Source of the DNA: an uncultured Bacteroidales bacterium
GTDB taxonomy: Bacteria; Bacteroidota; Bacteroidia; Bacteroidales; Bacteroidaceae
Direction: 5' to 3'
Assembly (NCBI GenBank): GCA_902779085.1
Contig: CACYZY010000005.1
Span: forward strand, 1 to 64,000
DNA length: 64,000 bases
A program made the position numbers and the translations under genes. Below the pieces are notes generated by a model, which saw nothing but the letters and a program-made list of their open reading frames with translations, made no database searches and was not told the DNA's origin. Positions 8,965 to 17,846 of the stretch are shown here, piece by piece (positions within the stretch are counted from its first letter, which is position 1; the number at the start of each line of letters is the position of its first letter).

Positions 8965-9482
8965 AAAGACACCTTATATTTATTATTGGAGTGACACTCT
9001 TCGTATTGACACCACTACTGATAAGTGGGTGCAGTAATGATGAAGATGATGTAAAAGTTATCTTTACAGGGAAAACATGGAAAATGACTTATATATCCCG
9101 AGAGGGGGATCCCAAACCATACGTGAATTTCTGGGGTGAAGACCGAGAGGCAGAAAAAAAGAGCATTGAATTGCAAAAGCTCAACGGCAACTATGAGGTA
9201 GAGTTTGCCGGTGCCAAAATCGACGGTGCCTTTTCCGGTTCGTTTTCTGGAAAGGGCGTGGATTCATCTTTCACAGGAACATGGAGGGCTGATGCAAAAA
9301 ACAGGGCAATGAGTACCTACGACATGAAATGGGACAAGGATGAGACGGACGTACTTGCCAAGCAGTTCCAAAAAGGGATGAATACCGCTTTCAAGTATAG
9401 TGGCGACTCAAATTCATTGTATATCTATTATAAAGATGGTGAAGTGACATACGTAATAGCTTTATTACCCAAGAACAGATAA
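8961..9482 (+). CDS. DUF4847-like lipoprotein
   Basis: A 173-residue protein with a hydrophobic signal and lipobox LISGC (Cys24) followed by acidic residues (SNDEDD), typical of a surface- or periplasm-anchored Bacteroidales lipoprotein. The mature part is a predicted beta domain with repeated GxFSGSFSGKG and SFTGTWRADAKNRAM segments, a lipocalin-like pattern. It most resembles the uncharacterised DUF4847 family. It overlaps the peptidase gene by four bases and the deaminase start by one (TAATG), so translation of the three is probably coupled. Function unknown. Confidence 0.7.
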   Translation: MKRHLIFIIGVTLFVLTPLLISGCSNDEDDVKVIFTGKTWKMTYISREGDPKPYVNFWGEDREAEKKSIELQKLNGNYEVEFAGAKIDGAFSGSFSGKGVDSSFTGTWRADAKNRAMSTYDMKWDKDETDVLAKQFQKGMNTAFKYSGDSNSLYIYYKDGEVTYVIALLPKNR

Positions 9483-9913
9483 TGAATACAACAGAAAAGA
9501 AAATTGAACTGGATAAAAGATACTTGCGTATGGCAAGCATCTGGTCGGAAAATTCCTATTGCAAACGCCGTCAGGTGGGAGCATTAATTGTAAAAAACAA
9601 AATGATTATCTCTGATGGCTATAATGGCACACCATCAGGATTCGAGAATGTATGTGAGGACGAAAACAATGTGACTTATCCTTATGTGCTGCATGCCGAA
9701 GCAAATGCCATTACCAAGATAGCACGTTCCAATAACCATAGCGAGGGCGCCACGCTATATGTCACCGATTCTCCCTGTATAGAATGTGCAAAGCTAATTA
9801 TCCAAGCTGGTATCAAACGAGTGGTTTATTCTCGTCAATATAGGTTGGACGATGGTTTGCAACTGCTGAAAAAAGCGGGGATTGAAGTGGTGTTTTTAGA
9901 CATTGAGAAATGA
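9482..9913 (+). CDS. dCMP deaminase (ComE-type)
   Basis: A 143-residue zinc-dependent deaminase. It has the HAE motif (His71, Glu73) and the PCIEC motif near residues 98-102 that bind zinc, and opens with RYLRMASIWSENSYCKRRQVGALIV, the standard start of the dCMP/ComEB group. These enzymes convert dCMP to dUMP, feeding thymidylate synthesis. It overlaps the end of the DUF4847 gene, and the S41 protease starts 31 bases downstream, so all are likely co-transcribed. Confidence 0.9.
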   Translation: MNTTEKKIELDKRYLRMASIWSENSYCKRRQVGALIVKNKMIISDGYNGTPSGFENVCEDENNVTYPYVLHAEANAITKIARSNNHSEGATLYVTDSPCIECAKLIIQAGIKRVVYSRQYRLDDGLQLLKKAGIEVVFLDIEK

Positions 9914-9943
9914 AGATTTAGATAATAGAAGATTTTGAGAGAT

Positions 9944-11587
9944 ATGGGTACAAACAACAAGACTACAAGATTTCTACCTTTTATTATTGCCGTAAGCATA
10001 GTTGGTGGCATATTGATTGGCACATTCTACAGCAAGCATTATGGTGGCAACCGCTTGGGAATCATCAACGGTTCGTCTAATAAAATCAATGCCCTCATGC
10101 GCATAGTAGAAGACCAGTACGTTGATACCATCGATATGGGCAACGTGGTGGAAGGTGCTCTGCCGCAGATTCTGGCACAACTTGACCCCCACTCTACCTA
10201 TATTCCAGCGCTGGATGCTGAAGAGGTGAATTCCGAGTTGGAGGGTAGTTTCAGTGGTATTGGCATACAATTCGTGATACAGGATGACACCATTCACATC
10301 AATAGCGTGATTGAGGGGGGACCCTCTGAGAAGGTGGGCATCATGGCTGGTGACCGCATCGTAAAAGTAAACGACAGCTTGTTTGTAGGCAAGATGGTGA
10401 ACGAACGTACTGCTAAAGAACACCTGAAAGGTCCAAAAGGCACTGAAGTAAAAATATCCGTTAAGCGCTCAGGAGAAAAAGACTTATTAGACTTCATTGT
10501 GGTAAGAGGCGACATCCCACAAAACTCCATCAATGCTGCCTATATGATAAACAATGAGTTCGGTTATGTGAAAATCAACAAGTTTGCACGTACTACTCAT
10601 GTTGAACTGCTGAATGCTATCGCACAACTGAGTCACCAAAACTGTAAAGGACTAATCATCGACCTGCGTGACAATACGGGTGGCTATATGGATGCTGCTC
10701 TGCGCATGGTGAATGAATTTTTACCAGAAGGCCGATTGATGCTCTTCGCACAAGGTCGCAAATATCCTCGTATGGAAGAATATGCCAATGGTACAGGCAG
10801 TTGCCAGCGTATGCCATTGGTAGTACTAATCAACGAGAGTTCTGCTTCCGCCAGTGAGATTTTTGCTGGCGCTATCCAGGACAACGATCGTGGAACCATC
10901 ATCGGGCGTCGCTCATTTGGAAAAGGATTGGTACAACAACCCATCGAGTTCAGTGACGGTTCGTCCATACGACTCACTGTGGCAAGGTACTACACTCCTT
11001 CAGGCCGTTGCATCCAACGTCCTTACGAGAATGGTAAGGATCCTGAGTATGACACCGATTGGATCAATCGATACGAGCATGGTGAATTCTTCTCGGAAGA
11101 CAGCATCAAACTGAATACCGAAGAGGAATATTTTACCACTCTTGGCCGACCTGTTTATGCTGGTGGTGGTATTATGCCAGATATCTTCGTGCCTCAAGAC
11201 ACCGTTGGCGTAACATCCTACCTGATAGAGGTGAGCAACAAGGGTTTAATTTCCCGCTTTGGTTTTAACTATAGTGACAAGAACCGCGAGAAGCTCCTAT
11301 CATTAGGCAACTATGAAAAGTTGGCCAACTACCTGTCAAAACAAGACATCACTGGCCAGTTTGTCCGTTATTGCGACAGTCAGGGTGTGAAACGTCGCAA
11401 CCTGCTCATCAGCAAGTCACACAAGCTATTAGAGAAGTATCTCTGTTCCAATATCATCAGCAATGTACTGGGGACACAACCGTATGTCCAGTACTGGAAC
11501 CTTGATGACAAAACTGTACTGAAAGCTATAGAAGTTTTGGAAAAGGGAGAGGCTTTCCCTAAAGCACCAGAGAAGATTGAGAACTAA
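9944..11587 (+). CDS. S41-family C-terminal processing protease (CtpA-like)
   Basis: A 547-residue protein. The frame also offers a TTG at 9935, but ATG 9944 gives a clean membrane anchor (FLPFIIAVSIVGGILIGTFY) and is preferred. A PDZ domain follows (about 85-165; GIGIQFVIQDDTIHINSVIEGGPSEKVGI). The tail-specific protease domain has NESSASASEIFAGAIQD (nucleophile serine around 302) and RRSFGKGLVQ with the catalytic lysine. A C-terminal extension of about 150 residues is typical of Bacteroidetes members. The enzyme should face the periplasm and trim or degrade exported proteins at their C-termini. A strong terminator follows. Confidence 0.92.
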   Translation: MGTNNKTTRFLPFIIAVSIVGGILIGTFYSKHYGGNRLGIINGSSNKINALMRIVEDQYVDTIDMGNVVEGALPQILAQLDPHSTYIPALDAEEVNSELEGSFSGIGIQFVIQDDTIHINSVIEGGPSEKVGIMAGDRIVKVNDSLFVGKMVNERTAKEHLKGPKGTEVKISVKRSGEKDLLDFIVVRGDIPQNSINAAYMINNEFGYVKINKFARTTHVELLNAIAQLSHQNCKGLIIDLRDNTGGYMDAALRMVNEFLPEGRLMLFAQGRKYPRMEEYANGTGSCQRMPLVVLINESSASASEIFAGAIQDNDRGTIIGRRSFGKGLVQQPIEFSDGSSIRLTVARYYTPSGRCIQRPYENGKDPEYDTDWINRYEHGEFFSEDSIKLNTEEEYFTTLGRPVYAGGGIMPDIFVPQDTVGVTSYLIEVSNKGLISRFGFNYSDKNREKLLSLGNYEKLANYLSKQDITGQFVRYCDSQGVKRRNLLISKSHKLLEKYLCSNIISNVLGTQPYVQYWNLDDKTVLKAIEVLEKGEAFPKAPEKIEN

Positions 11588-11594
11588 ACATTAG

Positions 11595-11620
11595 CAAGGG
11601 GGATCGCCCCCTTGTTTTGT
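11595..11620 (+). terminator. Intrinsic terminator after the S41 protease gene
   Basis: Perfect 8-bp G/C-rich stem (CAAGGGGG at 11595-11602 with CCCCCTTG at 11607-11614), four-base loop, then TTTTGT. Confidence 0.9.
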
Positions 11621-11625
11621 AATCC

Positions 11626-12153
11626 ATGACTAAAACCGAATTACGGAAACATATCAAACAGTTAAAGGCGCTGCATCAAGATACAATCGCTACTGACTCC
11701 GAGCGGATTATGCAGTTGTTGGCTAGTGATACCCATTTCCTTGCAGCCAAGACCGTATTATTGTATCATTCTTTAAATGATGAGGTCGATACACATCAGT
11801 TTGTAGAAGAATGGTGCAAGAAAAAACAGCTCCTCTTACCTGTGGTGGTAGGCGATGAATTAGTATTGCGCCATTTTCAAAATGTGGATGAACTGAAGAT
11901 TGGTTCTTTTGGCATCGCAGAACCCACAGGTCCATTGTTCACGGATTATGACCAGATAGATTTTGTAGCAGTACCAGGTATTGCATTCGACAAGAATGGT
12001 CACCGTTTAGGCAGAGGCAAGGGCTTTTACGACCGATTACTACCTCAACTCACCAACGCATATAAGGCGGGTATCTGTTTCCCTTATCAAATAGTTGATG
12101 AAGTACCTGTTGAGCCGACAGACATTACTATGGATGGGATAATAACATTATAG
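11626..12153 (+). CDS. 5-formyltetrahydrofolate cyclo-ligase
   Basis: A 175-residue ATP-dependent enzyme that converts 5-formyl-THF to 5,10-methenyl-THF, salvaging the storage folate. It shows the family fold: KTELRKHIKQLKALH at the start with the basic ATP site, LLYHSLNDEVDT, and the signature FDKNGHRLGRGKGFYDRLL near residues 124-142. The start codon lies right after the preceding terminator. It converges with the DUF721 gene 50 bases downstream, and no clear terminator lies in that short gap. Confidence 0.92.
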   Translation: MTKTELRKHIKQLKALHQDTIATDSERIMQLLASDTHFLAAKTVLLYHSLNDEVDTHQFVEEWCKKKQLLLPVVVGDELVLRHFQNVDELKIGSFGIAEPTGPLFTDYDQIDFVAVPGIAFDKNGHRLGRGKGFYDRLLPQLTNAYKAGICFPYQIVDEVPVEPTDITMDGIITL

Positions 12154-12203
12154 CCTCCACCTGATACTGTAGACCTGCCTGTTGTGAAAACCCAGAGAAA
12201 GTA

Positions 12204-12494
12204 TTACCTGAAAACAATATTGGAAATTACTTGCGCCCCCACGTGTTGGTTCAATTTGTTCACCAGTTGTTGACGACCCATCATCAATTGTTGGCGCAAA
12301 GGAGCCGATGTTACCTCTACATATAAAACCTGATTCTTGATATACTGTGGCTTTGACCATGAAGCAATAGTAGGTCCCATCACCTCTGCCCAGGCATCAA
12401 TCAGCCTTTTCTCGTTCAGAGGAGTCTCCAAGCCCTCCTGTCGAAGGAACTTACGTATCAACATTCCCACCGATTCTGCATCATTCCTTTTCAT
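12204..12494 (-). CDS. DUF721/DciA-like protein
   Basis: A 96-residue basic protein of the DUF721 family: LIRKFLRQEGLETPLNEKRLIDAWAEVMG, then YIKNQVLYVEVTSAPLRQQL. In other bacteria DUF721 includes DciA, which helps load the replicative helicase DnaB; that role is likely but not shown for Bacteroidetes. The gene starts 7 bases after recF, a pairing common in Bacteroidales, and the two are probably translated from one message. Confidence 0.85.
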   Translation of the reverse strand: MKRNDAESVGMLIRKFLRQEGLETPLNEKRLIDAWAEVMGPTIASWSKPQYIKNQVLYVEVTSAPLRQQLMMGRQQLVNKLNQHVGAQVISNIVFR

Positions 12495-12501
12495 AACTAC
12501 A

Positions 12502-13599
12502 TCAGTTTATGGGGATCACCACACCATCTGTCACACTGAACAAGCTATAATCAACCTGTACTTTTTCCAATATCCTGTCAAGATTTTCACGGTTGGTATC
12601 CGTTATGAATATCTGACCGAAACGGTCACTGCCAACCAATTTGATAATCTGCTCTACTCTGTGGGCATCCAGTTTGTCAAAAATATCATCTAGCAACAGC
12701 AAAGGTACTGTACCAATACGCCTTAAGAAATCAAACTGGGCAAGTTTCAGGGCAATCAGGTATGTCTTGTTTTGTCCTTGCGACCCTTCACGTTTCAAAG
12801 GATAACCACCCAATTGCATTTCAAGATCATCTTTATGGATGCCATGCAATGAGAAACCCATAATACGGTCTTTCTCACGACTTTGCCTCAACACTTCCTT
12901 CAATGAATTGTTCCTGGCATGACTCTCATAAGTAAGCCCCACCAGTTCTTTGTCTTCAGAAATAAAGGAGTAAAACTGCTGGAAGATAGGTATGAATTCC
13001 TGTATAAAAGCCTCACGTTTACGGAAAACCACTTCCCCTTCCTGAGCCATCATCTCTTCCCAAATAGCAAGCATTTCGTCATCCACGGTCTCTTCTTTCT
13101 TTAAGAGGGTGTTGCGCTGTGCCAGTGCCTTATTATAGCGTATCAATGACTCCAGATACTCTTTATCGTATTGAGAAATAACCACATCCATAAACTTGCG
13201 CCGTTCTTCACTTCCTCCTGCAATCAAGATAGAATCATCGGGAGAAACCATCACTAAAGGGATAAGTCCTATATGGTCAGACAAGCGTTGGTATTCTTTC
13301 TTGTTGCGCTTAAACTGCTTTTTCTGTCGGCGTTTCATCCCACAGAAAACCTCTTCTGGTCTACCGTCATCTGTAGAATATTCACCTTGTATCATGAAAA
13401 ACTCAGCTGTATGCAGCATGTTCTGAGAGTCAATGGGGTTTCCTGCACTCTTACAGAACGAAAGATAATAGATAGCATCCAGCAAATTGGTCTTTCCCAT
13501 ACCGTTTTGCCCAAAGAAACAGTTCAGTTTAGAAGAAAAAGTCAGATCAGTCTGCGCAATATTCTTGTAATTCAGTATGGAGATGCGGTTTAATATCAT
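12502..13599 (-). CDS. recF: RecF DNA replication/repair ATPase
   Basis: A 365-residue SMC-like ATPase. The Walker A motif is GQNGMGKT (30-37), the signature region is EGSQGQNKTYLIALKLAQ and the Walker B is LLLLDDIFDKLD with the D-loop DAHRVEQI. RecF works with RecO and RecR to load RecA onto gapped DNA. Length fits the family. It is the first gene of a two-gene unit with the DUF721/DciA gene, away from dnaA and dnaN as is usual in this phylum. Confidence 0.95.
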   Translation of the reverse strand: MILNRISILNYKNIAQTDLTFSSKLNCFFGQNGMGKTNLLDAIYYLSFCKSAGNPIDSQNMLHTAEFFMIQGEYSTDDGRPEEVFCGMKRRQKKQFKRNKKEYQRLSDHIGLIPLVMVSPDDSILIAGGSEERRKFMDVVISQYDKEYLESLIRYNKALAQRNTLLKKEETVDDEMLAIWEEMMAQEGEVVFRKREAFIQEFIPIFQQFYSFISEDKELVGLTYESHARNNSLKEVLRQSREKDRIMGFSLHGIHKDDLEMQLGGYPLKREGSQGQNKTYLIALKLAQFDFLRRIGTVPLLLLDDIFDKLDAHRVEQIIKLVGSDRFGQIFITDTNRENLDRILEKVQVDYSLFSVTDGVVIPIN

Positions 13600-13619
13600 A
13601 TTTAAGTCATTTCACAAGG

Positions 13620-13627
13620 CAAAAGTA
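13620..13627 (-). promoter_or_regulatory. -7 box of recF
   Basis: The minus strand reads TACTTTTG, 21 bases before the recF start. No clear -33 box. Confidence 0.5.
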
Positions 13628-13702
13628 GCCAAATTTTTGATGTTTTGTGTAGTAAATGCAAAAAAAGATGCCTTGAAATTTCGCAGATAGTTCAAAAAGC
13701 TG

Positions 13703-13710
13703 TAATTTTG
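13703..13710 (+). promoter_or_regulatory. -7 box of the TPR-ribH operon
   Basis: TAATTTTG matches TAnnTTTG and gives a leader of about 45 bases before the ATG at 13760. Confidence 0.55.
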
Positions 13711-13759
13711 CGGGTCGAAAACTATAAAAGCGAAAAAATATAAAAAACATTCAATAGAT

Positions 13760-14449
13760 ATGGCAAATCAGAAGAATAAGGAAGAAGCCTTAAATGTAGA
13801 AGAAGTCCTCTCATCATCAGAGGCATTTATCTTAAAGAATAAGAAAACAATCGTAGGTGTTATCGTAGCACTGGTAGTTATCATTGCAGGCATTTTCGCC
13901 TACAACCACCTGTATAAGGCTCCTCGTGAGAAGAAGGCCTATGCAGCTCTATTCAAGGGTGAGCAGTATTTCGAGGCTGAACAGTATGACTTGGCTCTCA
14001 ACGGTGACAGCATCGGCTATAATGGTTTCTTGAAGGTGGCTGATGAGTTCAGCGGCACCAAGGCTGCGAACTTGGCCAAAGCATACGCAGGATTGAGCTA
14101 TGCACATCTTGACAACAATGAAGAAGCTATTAAGATGCTCGACAAGTTCAGCGCTAAAGATGAAATGATTGCTCCTGCCATCAAGGGTGCTATGGGTAAC
14201 TGCTATGTTGAGCTGGGCGATATCAGCAAAGCTATCTCGCTGTTGCAGGCAGCTGCTAAGGAAGCAGACAACAACACACTGAGTCCTGTATTCTTGCAGC
14301 AAGCAGGTGAGTTGCTGGTAAAGGAGGGTAAGTACGACGAAGCTATTGAAGCTTACCAAACCATCAAGGATAAGTACTTCCGTTCTTATCAGTCAATGGA
14401 CATTGACCGTTTCATCCAAGCAGCAGAGTTATTGAAGAACAACAAGTAA
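13760..14449 (+). CDS. Membrane-anchored TPR protein (YfgM-like)
   Basis: A 229-residue protein with a cytoplasmic N-terminus of about 28 residues, one membrane helix ([19 protein letters not shown], about 30-48) and a periplasmic array of TPR-type helices ([54 protein letters not shown]). The layout matches the YfgM/tetratricopeptide group that associates with the Sec translocon and periplasmic chaperones in proteobacteria; that role is inferred. ribH starts 4 bases after the stop. Confidence 0.8.
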   Translation: MANQKNKEEALNVEEVLSSSEAFILKNKKTIVGVIVALVVIIAGIFAYNHLYKAPREKKAYAALFKGEQYFEAEQYDLALNGDSIGYNGFLKVADEFSGTKAANLAKAYAGLSYAHLDNNEEAIKMLDKFSAKDEMIAPAIKGAMGNCYVELGDISKAISLLQAAAKEADNNTLSPVFLQQAGELLVKEGKYDEAIEAYQTIKDKYFRSYQSMDIDRFIQAAELLKNNK

Positions 14450-14453
14450 TACG

Positions 14454-14945
14454 ATGGCAACTGCATATCATATCCTCCACGATAACCACGAGGCAAATCT
14501 CTACGCTGAAGGCAAGAAGTTTGCCATTGTGGTGTCTGAGTGGAACAGTAACATTACTGATGCACTCTGTGAGGGGGCTGTTGCTACCCTGCTCCAACAT
14601 GGAGTTGATGAGGAAGACATCATTGTCAAAACCGTTCCCGGAAGCTTTGAGTTGACTTTTGGTGCTGCAGCTTTCTTGAATCAAGGGGAGGTTGATGCAG
14701 TGATCGTATTAGGTAGCGTTGTCCGAGGCGACACACCTCATTTCGATTATGTTTGCCAGGGTGTAACACAAGGCATTGCACACCTCAATGCTGAGGGGGA
14801 CATTCCAGTCATTTTCGGTGTATTAACCACTGATAATATGGAACAAGCAGAGGAAAGAGCTGGTGGGAAATTGGGCAATAAAGGCAGTGAATGTGCGGAG
14901 ACTGCAATAAAAATGATTAATTTCGCTTGCAGTTTACAAAAATAG
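14454..14945 (+). CDS. ribH: 6,7-dimethyl-8-ribityllumazine synthase
   Basis: A 163-residue enzyme of the penultimate step of riboflavin synthesis, joining 5-amino-6-ribitylaminouracil and dihydroxybutanone phosphate. The substrate-site motifs are present: [28 protein letters not shown], and [18 protein letters not shown]-type sequence with the catalytic His96, followed by [20 protein letters not shown]. Length is normal. It is translated right after the TPR gene and is followed at once by the tRNA promoter. Confidence 0.96.
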   Translation: MATAYHILHDNHEANLYAEGKKFAIVVSEWNSNITDALCEGAVATLLQHGVDEEDIIVKTVPGSFELTFGAAAFLNQGEVDAVIVLGSVVRGDTPHFDYVCQGVTQGIAHLNAEGDIPVIFGVLTTDNMEQAEERAGGKLGNKGSECAETAIKMINFACSLQK

Positions 14946-14948
14946 TTG

Positions 14949-14956
14949 TAACTTTG
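14949..14956 (+). promoter_or_regulatory. Promoter of the tRNA-Tyr / tRNA-Gly unit
   Basis: TAACTTTG directly follows the ribH stop, 40 bases before tRNA-Tyr. TTGC at 14927-14930 could be the -33 box (18-bp spacing), lying inside the end of ribH. Confidence 0.6.
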
Positions 14957-14995
14957 CAAATGCAAAACTCCCATAAGAGTTATACATAACGGTTT

Positions 14996-15078
14996 GGGCA
15001 AATACCAGAGTGGCCAAATGGGGCAGACTGTAAATCTGCTGGCGTACGCCTTCGGTGGTTCGAATCCATCTTTGCCCA
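14996..15078 (+). tRNA. tRNA-Tyr (anticodon GTA)
   Basis: Acceptor stem GGGCAAA/TTTGCCC, anticodon stem GCAGA/TCTGC around CTGTAAA with anticodon GTA at 15030-15032, a long variable arm (class II) and the T-arm GGTGGTTCGAATCCATC. The 3' CCA is not encoded. Confidence 0.96.
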
Positions 15079-15167
15079 CAAAAACGAAGATAATTTTGCG
15101 GAATTATTGAGCAAGCCGAACACAGAGCCAAGCTCGCTTGAGCTATGTTGAGGCGCAGCCAATGATG

Positions 15168-15190
15168 CCGCAGTTTCTTCAAAACTGCGG
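15168..15190 (+). other. Hairpin overlapping the 5' end of tRNA-Gly
   Basis: CCGCAGTTT (15168-15176) pairs perfectly with AAACTGCGG (15182-15190), whose last four bases are the first bases of the tRNA-Gly acceptor stem. It may be a processing signal, or an alternative fold in the precursor. The rest of the 108-base spacer between the tRNAs is not clearly coding. Confidence 0.45.
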
Positions 15191-15259
15191 AAGTAGCTCA
15201 GTTGATAGAGCATTAGCCTTCCAAGCTGAGGGTCGCGGGTTTGAGCCCCGTCTTCCGCT
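15187..15259 (+). tRNA. tRNA-Gly (anticodon TCC)
   Basis: Acceptor stem GCGGAAG/CTTCCGC, D-arm with TAGCTCAGTTGATAGAGCA, anticodon TCC at 15220-15222 in a TTAGC/GCTGA stem, T-arm CGGGTTTGAGCCCCG. The 3' CCA is not encoded. Confidence 0.96.
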
Positions 15260-15266
15260 CTAAATG

Positions 15267-15312
15267 AAGCAATTGATATCTAATAAGGTTAGATGTTGAT
15301 TGCTTTTTTTAT
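15267..15312 (+). terminator. Intrinsic terminator of the tRNA unit
   Basis: A 17-bp stem with three G-U pairs (15267-15283 with 15289-15305), a 5-base loop, and a run of T from 15304. Confidence 0.88.
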
Positions 15313-15350
15313 TTTTTAATATTGTGATTTGCTAATAAAAAAGAAAGATT

Positions 15351-17822
15351 ATGATAAAAGATTCCGATAAGATTGCGATTATTGCTGGAGAACGCAATAT
15401 CTATTTCCCTGAAATGTTACAACGAATCACGCTATATAGTCGTTTCACCCCTAAACAACCCAAAGAAAGAACCCTGATATTTGCCGAGAACCGTGAGGGT
15501 TGGATCTATGCTTTTTACTCTATTTGGGCGAATCACGGCATAGCTGTGCCAGTAGATGCTTCTTCAACAGTAAGCGATGTAGCTTATATCATCAACGACT
15601 GCCATCCTGCTTGCATATGGACAACTAGTCCGAAGTTAGATGTAGTGAAGGCCGCCCTGAAAGAAGCAGGTCAAATCGTTGACATTCATCTGATTGAGGA
15701 TTACGAACGTGTAGAAGTAAATGAGGAGAAGGCACAAGTGAACTATCTGGATGAAAAAGACACTGCCCTAATTATCTACACTTCTGGAACTACGGGTTCA
15801 CCTAAGGGTGTAATGCTTTCGTATCAAAACATATTGACCAACAAGCGTGCCGTTTACGACGAGGTACCTATTTTCAGCGATGAGCGCAGAACCCTGATTC
15901 TATTGCCTTTGCATCATGTGTTACCATTAGTGGGAACTGTTATTATTCCATTCTATGTTGGTGGAGGCGTAGCCATATGCCCTACCATGTCGGGACCAGA
16001 TATCATCGATACCCTGGAAAGAGGGAAGATTGCCATCATGGTAGGTGTGCCCAGATTATGGCAGACGCTCTACGGAGGAATAAAGAAGAAAATTGATGCG
16101 AGTTTCATTACCCGTGGACTCTTCAACCTCTGTGCCACACTGAAGAACAAATCATTCTCACGCTTCATCTTTAAAGCGGTACATCAGAAGTTGGGCGGAC
16201 ACGTCGATTTCATGGTAAGTGGTGGTGCCGCCTTAGATAAAGAAATACTGCTTGGTTTACAGACTTTGGGCTTCGAGATGCTCGAAGGCTATGGCATGAC
16301 CGAGGCTGCACCTATGATTGCTTTTACCCGTCCTGGCGACCAAGTACCCAATTGTGTGGGCATCCCCTCATCTGAGATGCAATGTAAGATTGAAAACGGA
16401 GAAGTATGCGCCAAAGGTCCCAACATCATGCAGGGATATTACAATCGTCCGGAAGAGACGGCAGAAGTCATCGACAAGGATGGTTGGCTGCATACGGGTG
16501 ACTTGGGTTACATCGACGAGAAAGGGCGTGTGTATATTACTGGACGTAGCAAGGAAATCATCGTCTTGTCAAACGGCAAGAACGTACAACCCAACGAGAT
16601 AGAGTATAAGTTGGAAAAATATACTGATCGTGTGAAGGAAGCAGCAGTGGTGCAGGATGGCGATATGTTGCGTGCCATCATCGTGCCTCAGACAGAGTGG
16701 GCAAAAGACCTCTCTGACGAACAGGTAGAAGAGACACTGAAACGCGAGGTGCTGGAACCTTACAACCTAACAGTCACCAACTACAAGAAACTGATGAGTC
16801 TCTTTGTCTATCGTGGTGAACTGCCTCGTACCCGATTGGAAAAACTGAAGCGTTATAAGCTGAAGGATATCATCAAGGGCGAAGCATCTGTCAGCAAGAA
16901 AGAAGAGAAGATAGTGGAGCCTACATTCGAGGAATATCAGATTCTAAAGCAATACATCGAGGAGGAGAAGAAGATAAAGTTGCGTCCTACCGATCATATC
17001 GAGACCGACTTGGCATTCGATTCGTTGGATATGGTATCATTAGAAGGTTTCATCCAACAGACTTTCGGCACCCATATCAGCACAGCCGACATGCCAGGCT
17101 ACAAGAACATTCAAGCAATGGCCGAGTTCATTGCCAACAGCAAGACACGCATGGAGGTGCAGGAAGAAGACTGGCACCAGTTCCTGCATGCCGACTCTTC
17201 CAAGTTGGAGTTGCCTCACGGCAACCGATACATGGTTTTGGGCAATGCCATCATCCGTGGATTCTACAAATCATATAACAACGTACAGATCAACGGTGTG
17301 GAGAATATACCAGCTAATGGCCCGATGATTATTGCCCCCAACCACCAGAGTTTCTTAGATGGTCCGTTAGTATCGTGCACCCTGCCAACACCTGTCATGA
17401 AGGACACCTATTACTACGCTACTGAAGAGCACATGCAAGGAGCCTTGCGTAAAGCATACGCGCGTAACAACAACATCATCCTGATGGAGCGAAGCAACCT
17501 GCGCGACTCTATTTTGAAGTTGGGTGAAGTACTCAAGCAAAGCAAGAACCTGGTTATCTTCCCAGAAGGGCGACGTACAAATACAGGTGAGTTGGGCAGT
17601 TTCAAGAAAACCTTCGCCATCTTGAGCAAGGAGTTGCAAGTGCCTGTGGTACCCGTATGCATCAAGGGAGCCTACGAGGCATTGCCACGTTCCAAGCGTT
17701 TCCCATCACCCCATAAGATTGAGGTGACTTACCTGTCGCCTATCTATCCGGACAGTGCTCTTTCGTATGAAGAGATTGCTGACCAGGTGAAACAGGCTAT
17801 CCAGGCTTGTCTATCGTGCTAA
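15351..17822 (+). CDS. Trifunctional lipid enzyme: acyl-activating (AMP-binding) + acyl carrier + PlsC acyltransferase
   Basis: An 823-residue fusion. Residues 1 to about 530 are an adenylate-forming acyl-CoA/acyl-ACP synthetase domain (YTSGTTGSPKG at 143-153, EGYGMTEAAP, GWLHTGDLGYIDEKGRVYITGR). About 535-620 is an acyl carrier domain with the phosphopantetheine serine in FDSLD (Ser558). From about 640 a PlsC acyltransferase carries NHQSFLD (His665, Asp670) and FPEGRRTNTGELGSFKK. The enzyme could charge a free fatty acid onto its own carrier and pass it to a lysophospholipid, like E. coli Aas but with the domains in the opposite order and a built-in carrier. No membrane segment is obvious. 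A PAQR gene follows after 24 bases. Confidence 0.88.
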   Translation: MIKDSDKIAIIAGERNIYFPEMLQRITLYSRFTPKQPKERTLIFAENREGWIYAFYSIWANHGIAVPVDASSTVSDVAYIINDCHPACIWTTSPKLDVVKAALKEAGQIVDIHLIEDYERVEVNEEKAQVNYLDEKDTALIIYTSGTTGSPKGVMLSYQNILTNKRAVYDEVPIFSDERRTLILLPLHHVLPLVGTVIIPFYVGGGVAICPTMSGPDIIDTLERGKIAIMVGVPRLWQTLYGGIKKKIDASFITRGLFNLCATLKNKSFSRFIFKAVHQKLGGHVDFMVSGGAALDKEILLGLQTLGFEMLEGYGMTEAAPMIAFTRPGDQVPNCVGIPSSEMQCKIENGEVCAKGPNIMQGYYNRPEETAEVIDKDGWLHTGDLGYIDEKGRVYITGRSKEIIVLSNGKNVQPNEIEYKLEKYTDRVKEAAVVQDGDMLRAIIVPQTEWAKDLSDEQVEETLKREVLEPYNLTVTNYKKLMSLFVYRGELPRTRLEKLKRYKLKDIIKGEASVSKKEEKIVEPTFEEYQILKQYIEEEKKIKLRPTDHIETDLAFDSLDMVSLEGFIQQTFGTHISTADMPGYKNIQAMAEFIANSKTRMEVQEEDWHQFLHADSSKLELPHGNRYMVLGNAIIRGFYKSYNNVQINGVENIPANGPMIIAPNHQSFLDGPLVSCTLPTPVMKDTYYYATEEHMQGALRKAYARNNNIILMERSNLRDSILKLGEVLKQSKNLVIFPEGRRTNTGELGSFKKTFAILSKELQVPVVPVCIKGAYEALPRSKRFPSPHKIEVTYLSPIYPDSALSYEEIADQVKQAIQACLSC

Positions 17823-17846
17823 ACGCCTAAAAACTACTGGACAACA

